Shown here one piece after another: positions 35,001-45,956 of a stretch of DNA of 64,000 nt. Source of the DNA: Daphnia carinata (taxonomy: Eukaryota; Arthropoda; Branchiopoda; Diplostraca; Daphniidae); contig NC_081333.1 of the NCBI RefSeq assembly GCF_022539665.2, forward strand, positions 12,088,971-12,152,970, in the 5' to 3' direction. The position numbers were made by a program, and so were the translations under genes. The notes below the pieces were generated by a model that was given only the letters and a program-made list of their open reading frames with translations, searched no databases and was not told the DNA's origin. How positions within the stretch are numbered: position 1 is the first letter of the stretch; each line of letters starts with the position of its first letter.

Positions 35001-35964
35001 TACAAAGCGTTTCGAAGAAATGTCACCGAGTCGACCCGTCACATTTAAGTGGAAAAGTATTAAAAAAAAGAAAATGCGCACTGCACTACTTCGCTCTTTC
35101 GTTTCAGTGTGCACCAACTAGTTGGGCAACCCCACACACGCTGTCCTTACAGCCCACCCAAACCCTTCCGCAATCCGCTCAAAAGCCAAAACGACAGCCG
35201 CTGAAAAATTAGGAACATAAATAATAAACAATTCTCAAAAATTGGGAAGATAAGACAAGCGAGGATGGCCGATATCTGAAGGCTACCATGGCTGTTGATT
35301 GAATTTACTCTGTGACCGAACGTCATTGAAGTCACGCCAAAAGAGTTTTTCCTGTACGGGGAGCGTTCGTGAAAAATACGACAGGCTACGTGGTTTGAAA
35401 CTGTTTTGTATTTTTTATTTTTTTTTATTGGAGTTGTAAGAGTGAAAAGCGAGGGTGTTGGTAGCGTCATTTTTAACTGCCGACTGCACTTAGACCGTGA
35501 AAGTGGACCGTCACTTTGCCAGTTCACCATATTTACGAGACGACGACCGTCAGCTTTGGTCCAAGTCAATTTAAGGAATCAAAGAAACGACATGTTCCTC
35601 TCTATTTTACTCTACTTTGCCTATCCGATAACTTGATAACCTACACTGAAGTGATGGCGAATCGGGGCCACCGTTTCATTGGTGGTAAACAGTTTTGCCA
35701 GCTGCTCACACGCATATACGAATGTGTCGAGTGGGCAACAATCTATCAGCATTTGTAGCCGTTCACACATCGACTCACGATCGCTGTCCGATGTATCAAT
35801 CAGCTCTTGTTTTTTTTGTTCCTCCACATGTATTGACAAATAGAGATAGAAGAATGAATATTAAAAGAACGCATGGAAAACACTTACCACCAGACATCGA
35901 CTGCGCAGACGTGGAGGACGATCTCAACCAGGAGGCAGACGAGCGAAGCCGACCACAAATGCAT
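29057..35964 (-). CDS. Wnt6: Wnt6, secreted Wnt ligand (6 coding exons, 356 aa)
   Basis: Acylated Frizzled ligand of the Wnt6 subfamily. Coding exons in transcript order: 35888-35964, 33759-34018, 31268-31384, 29721-29875, 29459-29609, 29057-29367; phases 2, 1, 1, 0, 1; all introns GT-AG and the total is an exact multiple of three. A signal peptide (about 1-22) ends in VDVWW. Subfamily markers are [59 protein letters not shown] and [21 protein letters not shown]. The acylated serine is at about 219 in CHGLSGSC. The C-terminus has [18 protein letters not shown] and a final NTCR-stop. Compared with the family as I know it, there are about 13 extra residues near 45-57. Wnt6 runs opposite to Wnt1 and Wnt10. 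Confidence 0.95.
29610..29720 (-). other. Wnt6: short Wnt6 intron 4
   Basis: 111-base phase-0 GT-AG intron between NNEAGRL and [12 protein letters not shown]. It sits at the position where Wnt1 and Wnt10 carry their last intron. Confidence 0.85.
29876..31267 (-). other. Wnt6: Wnt6 intron 3
   Basis: 1.4 kb GT-AG intron, phase 1, inside the sequence TIKG that precedes QWEWGGC. Wnt1 and Wnt10 in this window have no intron here. Nothing else was recognised inside it; an A run of about 20 lies near 30800. Confidence 0.85.
31385..33758 (-). other. Wnt6: Wnt6 intron 2
   Basis: 2.4 kb phase-1 intron splitting the Asp codon before TRETAF, at the same place as in Wnt1 and Wnt10. No gene was recognised. 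The open frames at 32511-32847 on both strands overlap each other and match no family. Confidence 0.85.
34019..35887 (-). other. Wnt6: Wnt6 intron 1
   Basis: 1.9 kb phase-2 intron between the signal-peptide exon and the MMEPMRLCR exon. It contains a G18 run at 34963-34980, a short TA tract near 34270 and no recognised gene. Confidence 0.82.
34963..34980. repeat. poly(G)18 tract
   Basis: Run of 18 G on the + strand, inside Wnt6 intron 1. Confidence 0.85.
35888..35964 (-). CDS. Wnt6: Wnt6 coding exon 1 (signal peptide), found by splice phase
   Basis: ATG at 35964-35962 opens [16 protein letters not shown] and continues as a hydrophobic signal peptide. It ends VDVWW where a GTAAGT donor cuts the last Trp codon (TG|G). 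The exon beginning at 34018 supplies the missing G and continues [10 protein letters not shown]. This is the same Trp-Trp phase-2 junction as in Wnt1, which is strong support. It is the first in-frame ATG; upstream on the - strand lie CA/GT repeats of the presumed 5' UTR. Confidence 0.85.
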
Positions 35965-36361
35965 ATTTACACACACACACACAGACAACGCACTTGAAAA
36001 ACACACACACACTATGCTAGACCACAGACACAATTGGGAAGAAATAAGTTTGAAAAAAAATCGACACGATAATATTCGTCTTTGCAATGGGGTAGGTGAG
36101 AATTTGATGGAAATTGAAATTGAGTTCCGCACGGCGGAATTTTATCCCGAGGGTTTCTTATCTAATTGTTCCCCTCTTTTTTTTGTTTTTCTCGATCGCT
36201 ATTCTTGTTTTACGCTACTAACACGAAGGATATGTGGTTCGATTGGCACGTGAATACCGAAAGAATAAAACAGGGTGGGGGCGAATTCTCGTCAAAAAGA
36301 AAAGCACTTGGAGAAGAATTCGATTGATTTGGCAGTCGACTTGCGAAATCAAAGAATCTGA

Positions 36362-36392
<31 letters not shown>

Positions 36393-36599
36393 AATGATTT
36401 TGATTGATGAATAAGAACGAAAGGGATCGGGCACGCTTGCGGAACACACAAGCGTTGCTTGTTTTGCCGGCAAAACAATTGAAGAAGCACAAATGCCTAT
36501 CAGCCGGGCAGATCGGCCACCGAGTCTCTCGTTCACGTTGAAGACCAGATGAATAGTAGTTGATTGCTGGCCGTGCTCCAGCTTACACAGCGCGCGCAA

Positions 36600-36600
<1 letters not shown>

Positions 36601-36638
<38 letters not shown>
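36601..36638. repeat. (AC)19 microsatellite
   Basis: Uninterrupted AC tract of 38 bases preceded by GCGCGC, about 0.65 kb upstream of the Wnt6 start codon. Confidence 0.93.
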
Positions 36639-36641
<3 letters not shown>

Positions 36642-39570
36642 CACTCTCACACGGCTGATGGAATAAAAGTCCGAACTGCTGCGGGGAAACAAACAAACGG
36701 GAAAACAAAAAAGAAACGAGAAAAAAAAACAAAAAAGAAAAATGGCGGCAATTCTTTTTACTTATGAAACTTTTTTGTTTTATCTTGTTTTTTTCCTCGT
36801 TTTTTTTTTCTTTATATTGTGATTTCTAAATTTCTGGTTTGATAATGCTGGCAGGAATGGAATGAGAGACAAGAAAAATCTGAATTGACCGAATAATAAA
36901 GCGAGCGTAGGAAAAATAAAAAAACGAATGAAAATCAAATGATAAACGAAAGCGCAACTGACATCAACTGTCAGCGTCGACTCGGAATGATTTTTTTTTC
37001 CTTTTTTGTTTTTCAGCTGCGGAACAGGTGCAAAATGCAGCGAGCGACAAGATGATTGAAGATTGCCTAGGTGCGCCAGCCGCCAGCAAAGAGATCGCAC
37101 ACTTTACTAGAGGTCAACTAAGTTGGCAAGCCATATCATTCCGGCAAACTGGGCCCGCCCGACCGGCTCGTATTTCTTTTCTTTTTTTTCTTTTAATTTT
37201 TTTTTTTTTGTTGGGTCTGCTACTAGCACAAGAAACGGAAGGGAGGAGGGATCAAAGAAGAGGAGGCGAGAAGAGGATGGTCGATTGCTTTAGCAATTGG
37301 CGCACGGTGCACTTCGTTTCACGTGTTTGTGTGAATAGTCAAACAAGCGGGCGCCTCGTTCCGGCAAATAGCAAACAAGCGGACACTATTGTTGTTTATA
37401 GCCTATAAAACACGAGAGAGCCGGAGGAGGAGAAAAGGGTAGTTGACCCTCCCACGATGTCAAACTTATCTTTCATCAGCTCTATCTTCCCCGACTATAA
37501 TTGTGTCGTCCGACTATCAAAGGATAACTCGAAGAAACAAACACGTCGGGCATGCGTCTAAGGCTGTCGAGTTCGATCCAATAAGGAAACAAACAAACAA
37601 AATTAACGTTTTCATTTCGGCCACTAGATCTATTCAATTTCTCTTCTTCTTGGCGTGTGTATGTGTGTGAGGGGGTTGTAGAAGGTGCAGAGCCGTTGGA
37701 TGAAACGCGATCGGTAGACTTTGAAAAGAAAGAAACGAACGGGCAAATGGTATAGACGAACGAAGTGGGTGGTGTCCTGTCTGAAGAGTCTCTCCAGTTA
37801 CAAAATGTGCCGGAGTATAGACATCAAAAAACGGCGAGCGCTGAAGGAGAATGAAGAAGGATATTTTGCCTTGATCCGTCCGAGGCCGCCGACAATATCC
37901 AACTTATCCGGCCGATTAAATTCTGACGTATCCTCTCTCTCTCTCGCCCCTCTAATGCAGCCGAAAAGACATGCACACACCAAAACAGCCCCATTTCTCT
38001 CTTTCGCCACGGCTCTTCGTCATCACACAGAGAAAGAGAGCTGTTTAGGGAGGCTCGTTTTTCAGCCGAAAATATAATGCCCATCCACTTATCGTCGGAG
38101 AATAGCGTCTAATTGATCTGACATCCCGATGCCGTGCCGTTGTGACTGGAAACGAAACACCGCATTTATCACCGAAGACGACCACCCTCTGGAAGGAAAA
38201 TAAAAATATAAATAAAACACCAACGCGTGTGCTGTTAACTCGCGCTTGATGGAAAGGAAGACTTTAAAAGACTTGAGGATCGTGTGTTTGTTGGTGCCTG
38301 GTGATTGAATCGTTCCGAACGCTGACTCCAGTCAAACAGATGTCGGGACGAGATGGCGGACGTTTGGAGGGGGGGGGGATCATTTTTCAAGCATAGTTTT
38401 AAGTTGGTATAGCATTTAACACGAATCTCATGTCGTTGACAGCACAGAATAAAACGCACACGGTGACTATTTGAATATGCGACTGAAAATGGAAGAACGA
38501 TCACCCCACTAAATAAAAGACAGTCGAAATACGAATCGTGACGACAAAGGTAAAATGGTAGGACATTCCTGGCGACCCTGAATATCTCGTCCATCCCATC
38601 TTTTTTTTTTTTTTTTTTTTTTTTAGTTCTTGTTTTCCGCTTTTCTCATTGACTTTGCTTTGCATTTTCACCCTCTGTGGCGTTGTTTGATTTTTGTCAA
38701 GTCATTTAAGAGATTATTCGCTTTTCTTCTCTCCTCCTTTTCAAGTGCATACCTTACGTATATTGTGTTCGTTTCTCTTTTGTTTTGTTCCCTTTGCTTG
38801 AAAAGACACAAAGTCAGCTGTTTACACGGGTCGGATTACGTACCCACTCTCTCTATTTTCTTTTTTCCCCATTATGTATTTGATCTTTGACAAAAAAAGA
38901 GAACCGCCTTCACTTGTGGAACAAGATACACAAAGAAAACGACAGACAAAATAGAAAGGGCATAGATTAAAAGCATTTCTTATAGTGAGATTGAGAGCAC
39001 TAATTGTTGCTTTCACACCACTTGCATAAGTGTGTTTTGCATTGTACGAATAAAATAGAGCTCATAAATATATTACACTAAACAAAATTTCCACTGTTAC
39101 GAAATCGTTTTTACAGTTAGTTTTCTATTAATTTTATCAAATTTTCTTGTTCTCCGGCAAGTTCATTTCATTATGCAGAGTGCGATAAAGTGCAATTCAA
39201 GTGCTGACGCTGATGAATGCATCGTGATAGGACGGAGTATTAATATCTAATATTATAATCGTGAACAATTGAAACGAAATGGATTGGATTTGCAACTTCA
39301 GTGATCCGTGCAACGTCCACCTAATTCGCTTGTTTGTATTTTTTTTTTTTCTTTTCGTGAAACGCGCTGACATGCAGTTTGACCGGCTTCTTTTTTCAAT
39401 AGTTTTTACGTGCACTCCACTTATCTGCGTTCGCATTTTTGGCTTCGGATTTTCTTTTTTTATCATTCCCCTGAAAAAAGGATCTGATTAAGAAAAAAAA
39501 AACCCTAAGGTAAAAAACTGGAATGGTCGTTTCGGTTGGCCAGTTTCGAACACAGTGAAAAAAGAGAAAC

Positions 39571-39571
<1 letters not shown>

Positions 39572-39604
<33 letters not shown>
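39572..39604. repeat. (AC)n microsatellite
   Basis: AC tract of about 33 bases in the Wnt6-Wnt10 intergenic region. Confidence 0.92.
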
Positions 39605-39609
<5 letters not shown>

Positions 39610-42600
39610 TGTCATTGGGAAACTTCAAAATATAAATCGAATAATGAGAAACAAAACCCGATCCAAGGTTCATCAACTATTATTTTTTTTTTGTGACTGT
39701 CTCAACCGATGACATTCATGTCGTAATAAAGTAAATTTTGATTTTCTTTCTGACCCAACCTTCGTTCTGTCGTTTTTACTTCGGTTTGGTGTTGTTACCA
39801 GCTGTGCTGGGGAATAGGACGGCCGAATAAAACATGGATGATGACGATAGCGAACGTAAAAAAAAAAACTCGTTTTCTTAGTTAAGCAATTCGCGTATAG
39901 CGGGCCGTTGCCGCACCTGTGATAATGCAAACCATAGTCGTGACAGGGCGCGGATGCACACCTGTGGACGACATTGAATCCATCATCATTTCAATCTCGC
40001 ATTATCTGCAATTCAATTTTGGCTATGCATCCGGTCTCATTCACCGCACTCGTCTAAACAACCCACACAAAAAAAAAAAAAATGTTATCCGCCTCTCTTT
40101 TTGAATTTCAAAATATTTTTTAAAAATATATATTTTCCTCGTGCGTTTTGCGCACGCGCCAAGATAATAAACCTTCCGCCTGTTTGCATCCAACTGATTT
40201 TTGGGAGGCTTTCTTTTTGACAGGTGGCCATTCTTATTTTGCCAGATCAAGTGACTATGAGAAACAGACGAGAGAAAATAACAAAACAAAAGGATCTGCG
40301 CCTTGTTAGAGGATGTACAGAAAGAAGTTACAGCCATGCATATAGAGGCAGCTAATCTGGAGCAAAAGAAGGAGCACTTAACGAACGTGGACCAGACGGC
40401 CCGTGCCGCCCGTTGTTTTGAACTCTCAACGTCACAATCGGTCGCCCCGTGTGACGTCGGCACGTAGACGAAGAGGGTAAAAAGAAAAAAAACAAAAAAC
40501 AACCAAAATACAAGATGAAAAATAGTGCATTGTCTGCCGGAGTCGGCCCACTTAAGACACGAAAGAGAGAAATCTTCTCTTATCACGGTAAAACACGTGT
40601 GCTGTTTGGGTATAACTTGTTCGCGTGCGTCTCAAATTTCGCCTCTTAAACGGGCGAGAGATGAGATGGAGAAACAAGTTGCGGTTTCGAGTCATCATAA
40701 TTTTAGGTTCTTTTAGCGTGTCTGGGGCTATGCAAGAAGAACTGTTATAAAGACTGGAATGTTCTCCAAAATTTTATTTTCTGTGCTCTAGGTATGTTCA
40801 CTTAATAACGATTGGGTAGTTATGATTTACGTAGTCGAGGATGACGATGATGATGGTCTCTTTTTTGTTTCGAATAAAACTGTGGAACCTGTGATGGACA
40901 GGGAGGAACCATCTAGCGGAGGAGGTCTTCACCTCCACCAAGACCCACTCTTGAAATGTAACACAAGATATAAAAGAATATCAACAATATAAAAATATAT
41001 TCGAAAATGAATAGGACTTGATGGGTGGTCGTGTTCATTTGTTTTATTGTTATCACACATCGTTTTCGATGCCGGCGTTTCCTCGTTTCACCGCTCTAGA
41101 AAGGATACAGCGGATGTATACGAGGAAAGCTGAGAAAAATCAAAAAAAGGCCGACATGTTTTTAATACACAGATAGGAACACATTCATTTCGAACTCATA
41201 AAAAATATATAAATTGGTGTACGAAATATTTACGAGTGGATTCCTTTGTGGCCTTAAAAGAGAACCAATTAAAACGATAGAAAAAGATCTTTGTCTCCGT
41301 GGGGTCGAAAACGATCCGCGTCCAAAGTGAACTGGATAGAGAGGAGGATCCCATCACTTGTAGCTCAAGAATTTTCTTTCTCATTCGTTCCCTCCTTCCA
41401 CTTTACCTTCTTTTTTTTTCTTTTTTTAAAGTCATTCTCGAATTCGAAACCCTATGATTTGGGGTCACACGAAGACTAGCTGCTCCGTGCCGAAACCTCT
41501 GCGTGCGTTGCACTTACAGGCTTAATTATCATTCGCAAGCGAGCCTCGAAGCCACGGACAAGCCACACTATCTTGTTTCGATTCTTTTCTTTTTAATTCT
41601 TATTCACGAAGATGTTGGCTGTAGCCGGAAAAAAAAATAAAAGACGGATGCATCCGAGTGGATCATCGCCATCATCATCAAAGAAATAAAAATAAGAGAA
41701 ACTGTTTCATCCTGAAAGATGTTTTCACGTTCAGGTGTCAAAAGCTCCTCTTTTGATTATTCTGAATTCACGCTCAACACGACCGCCCTGCTAACGAATT
41801 CTTCTTTTGTTTTTGTTTTTTCTGCCAAAGTACTCCCACTACCGTTTGATTTTAACGCAAGAGTTCCCAATTGTCTTATCATCGTTTTTTCCATCATTAT
41901 TTTTCTTCTTCTTTTATGCTAATCATAATGATTAACTTCGGTTTTCGCTATGTGGTTGATGGTACAATTCACCGACCGTCTGCTGAGTAAAACCGCAATA
42001 CCGCTGTCGATATGTGACCTCTAGATCACCTGTTGTTCTCTTTTTTTGGTTCGTCATGTTGTGGGTGTCACCTGCGTCACACGATACCTCGTAATAACAG
42101 GGTTGTCGTAGCGTGAGTGTGCGAAACAAACTTTACAAGCATCTCTAAACTTCCGAAAAAATACGATGTAGTTCGGCTAAGCGCATTTTAATTGAACAGC
42201 TGCGGTGTTAAACCTAACCATTCTCCGAAAACGCGATGTCTTACTTTTTAAAGAAGATTATTAAACAGTGAATAAACTGGTATTGTTTGATGGGCGGGCT
42301 TTTGTAAAAAAAAAACAGAGAATGTTAAAGCCGATTTGTTCTTCCCTTTTTTTCCGGAATTTCTTTCTCTGCTTTTCCAAGTTTATGACGGTATCGTCAT
42401 AACTATACGACTATGGCGTCACTGGGCGTCATACTCATAGACGCAGTATATATTTACTGTGCCCATGTCTATAAAAAAAAAAAAAAATTACTAGCAAAGT
42501 GTGATATTCCTTTCACGAATAATTCGATATCGCATACAGCAGAGAGAATTCTCGTACAGAACGAAAATAAAAACAGAAACAATGAAATTATCATGAAAAA

Positions 42601-43828
42601 GGAAAGGCCAGACGGCAACTGTGAGAGGCTTATTCTAATGTGTGTAATACCCCAGTAAATAATATGACCTACAGCCATAGCGTATGTGTCTATTATCGTG
42701 GGCATATAGAAAGCAAGCACTTAAATGTGTTAACCTAATACTCCGCTATTATGGGGGCACGCTGTCTCTTTCACAAGGGGGAGGATTGCGCCTTGCGCAG
42801 CAAGGCTCTTCGTGAAGGTGTCAAGAAAGAAGGTGACCTGGAGTATATTCGAAAGAGAAAAAAAAAGATAGCAGTTTGTGTGACGTAAAAAAAAAAAATA
42901 AAGGGCGAAAAAAGAAGAAAGAGATCTGTTTAATGCCAGGTCTATAATATACCAAGCGCTAATGCCGCCCATTCTTGTGTGTGGCCGGCCAGGCAGCAGC
43001 GAAAGAGCAGCAGCGGTGCGCGGCATCAGGCATTCGGCCTTGTTTTTCGTCTTTTTTTTGTTTTTGTTTTGTCTAGTGTTGGTTTGTTAATGACTGTGGG
43101 GCTTAAAAAAAAAAATTCCCTCCTTTCCCTTTTTCTCTTTCTATGATTCCCGTGCTGGTGGGGTTGTATGCGTTTTAACAAGTTTTCTTTTTCCTCCTTC
43201 TGGTTCTTTTACGACTTGAGCTCTTCATTAGCGCACATAGAACATGATACTCGAGGCGAATGCTACCACTCGTCCATCGACCGTGATCTGTTGTTACTCC
43301 ATTTTCAGGAAGGAAAAAAACAAAACAAAAAACAATTGTTGCTTTTTAAGATCGACTACATTAAATGGCAATATAATCAATACGTCGTACACGTTTTCTT
43401 ATTACTCGTTGGCGTTGACGCTGTAAAAACAAGAGGAGGAATGATGACTCGCAAGCAAACGGTGGTTCTTCCACGGACTACTAGGGTGGTCCTCATCCAG
43501 TATTATGCGTGCCTATGCGCAACTCTCAGGGACGCGGGCACACCACATCTACCTGCCTACCTATGCCAGCCTTTTCATTATTTCTATTCATTTGATACAT
43601 GATCGTATCAAAAGGAGCTGCAAGTGTAAAAAAAAAAAAAAAAAAACGATTCTCAGATTTATATCGTCATCATTGGATCTTTTTCTTTTTATCTCGTATA
43701 TTTTTTATTTAACCCATAAGGGCTTTGACAAAGTCAAAGAGAATACCTGTGGCCTTCCAGCATCTCAAATGCAGGTTGCGCAGTTCCTTTCGGGCGTCCC
43801 TTTTTATTTTCCAGTTCTACACATATAC

Positions 43829-43846
43829 ACACACACACACACACAC
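43829..43846. repeat. (CA)n microsatellite
   Basis: Short CA tract of about nine units in the Wnt6-Wnt10 intergenic region. Confidence 0.85.
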
Positions 43847-45931
43847 AGAGCTCCTGATGTTTGGCGTGTCTGTGTGTATATACAGTACGTGAGACGACGC
43901 TGACTTGATGGCGCGTTACATAAATGCTGCATTCACGAACGCGCCAGCCGAGGTGGGAGGGGATTGAACTGTGAGGTGGTCGCTGGTTTCTCTTCTTCTT
44001 TATGTCTAAGAAGGCGGACGATGAGGAGGAAGAATATTACAAGACAACTCAGCAGAAAACTTACGACAATGTGACATGCCAAACAGCTGTGCTGCACGAA
44101 TTCTCGGCTGGAATGAAAGCTCAGTCGAGCTTACGTATACAGCGATATGTATTACCTTTAAATAAAAAATAAAAAAACCCAACCTATATATGTTATGTGG
44201 GCCTGTCTGACTTCCTCCTTCCTTTGGCCCACCTACATAATCCTCCCTATCTATTTACATTTACCCTGTTTTCTCCCACTTTATCTCTTCTATATCCTTT
44301 AGTCACATTTGAAAAATATGTTTTATTCCTTCCTCTCTCTCTCTCTACATGTCTCGCGGGTGTGTGACTGTGTGTGTGTGTGCATTAGAAAACTATTTAT
44401 ACACACGACTCTTGAGGAGGACATGGCCATTTGATATATTTTTTATATACACTACGTGAAAGCCATGTCAGCTCTCCGTGTTCAGTCTCTTCTTCACGCG
44501 CAACATGTTTTTTTTTCTTCTTCTTCTTCACGGCGATATAAATGACGTCCATATTTCACGTTTCCCTTCAAGCCCCCCCCCCCCTCTAAGGGAAGTCGAT
44601 TGAATTCGTTCCGCGTTCTGTTCCCCGAGCCCTCTGCTTGTCCGCTTCGTCCCAAAAGGAAGAAGACGAAGCACAAAATGAAGAAACATCAACGAATAAT
44701 AACATCATAAGTCATACGCGATTCTCCTATGATGAAGGACATATAACTTCATTACGATTTGTCATTTCGCACGAATAGTTTTAAGCCTATGGGGCTGTTA
44801 CGTGTTTGCTCTTTTTACGGATGCATAATAGGTCAATGGCGTTCGAGGAGAAGGTGGTAGTATAAATCATATTCAGGTCTAAAAAAACATTGTCCGGACG
44901 TCAATATAAACATTTTCTCCCTCACGGAATTTCTTCCAAATCTTCCCATTTTTTCTTGTTGTGCTGGTTGTAGTCGTTGTCGAGTGTCTAATGTATTAAC
45001 GTAATGAGTCGTTGGGATGGGTCATCATTCACTCAAAGTAAAAAAAAAAAAAAAAAAGGTAAAAGCACAATTTGAATAATGAGCGGCGGGAGAGCGAACG
45101 ACCACCACGATTCGGACGCCTGTTGCTGCTGGTTGCTAGTCTTACCCAATTTACAAGAAACGGATGGATTCACTACATGATTGCTGTTGGTGTTTTTTCC
45201 CCTCAAGAAAAATTTTTAAAAGAAAAAGGGGGATCCACGCTTCTGCAACTTAACAAGGAAATGGCGTGCTGCTTTTTTTCTCATCTGATTTTCTTGTTTG
45301 ATGTTGTGTGTGTGTGTTGCGTGATGCGCCCTGTTTGTTGTGGCCCGGAGTTCTTGGAGGCCTTCCCTCTCACGGTCCGTCTCTCATCGGAGGGTCCGAA
45401 AAGAGGCGGAGGAACACCAATGGTGGCCGCGGCCGCGTCGAGGGAGGTTTTCAAAGAGGAGGTAAGGGTGGGAGGGGGATTTATGGGCGACGGCCGCCAT
45501 AGCTGATTCGTTACGCGATGCCTGAACACGCCGCTCGCGCGGACCCGACTGGACCTCGTACGCTGGCGGCCACAACTGGGAGACGCCCATTCTTGCTTCC
45601 CCTTTCTTCATCTTCCCTCCTCTTCCACCGCCTTCTTCTTCTTCTTCTCCTCTGTGAATAGCCCAGTCACCTTTTTTTTTTTTTCTTGGTAAGGACTTGG
45701 TGTCTCTATTATGCATCTAGGGCTCAGGTTTCAACCCGCTCGATTCGACACAATGAAGCGGCTATATAGAAGCAAACGAGCATGCTGGGCTAACGCTATC
45801 CATCTTTTCCTCTGTTCCGTATCGTTATTCACAATCCAGTGGATACCCACGGATCACATTCTTTCGCTTATGACCCTCTGTCCGCGTCCTTTGTTAAGTT
45901 GTTAAAAGAAGCGGATGCGTCTGGCACTGGC

Positions 45932-45956
45932 TATATATATATATATATATATATAT
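45932..45956. repeat. (TA)n microsatellite
   Basis: Uninterrupted TA tract of about 25 bases in the Wnt6-Wnt10 intergenic region. Confidence 0.92.

Noticed and set aside
35965-36132. In-frame extension of Wnt6 exon 1 upstream of the chosen ATG
   Set aside because: The extension contains no ATG and is largely translated CA/GT repeat. The chosen ATG gives a clean signal peptide.
37018-37408. Good polypyrimidine-CAG acceptor followed by an open frame on the + strand
   Set aside because: The frame soon runs into poly(T)-encoded Phe/Leu and no upstream donor exon with matching phase was found.
41932-42129. 65-codon - strand frame with several cysteines
   Set aside because: Suggestive of a small secreted domain at first sight, but it lacks a signal peptide, a recognisable cysteine pattern or splice partners.
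45072-45506. 144-codon open frame upstream of Wnt10
   Set aside because: No domain recognised, and an antisense frame overlaps it. It is probably chance in a GC-richer patch.
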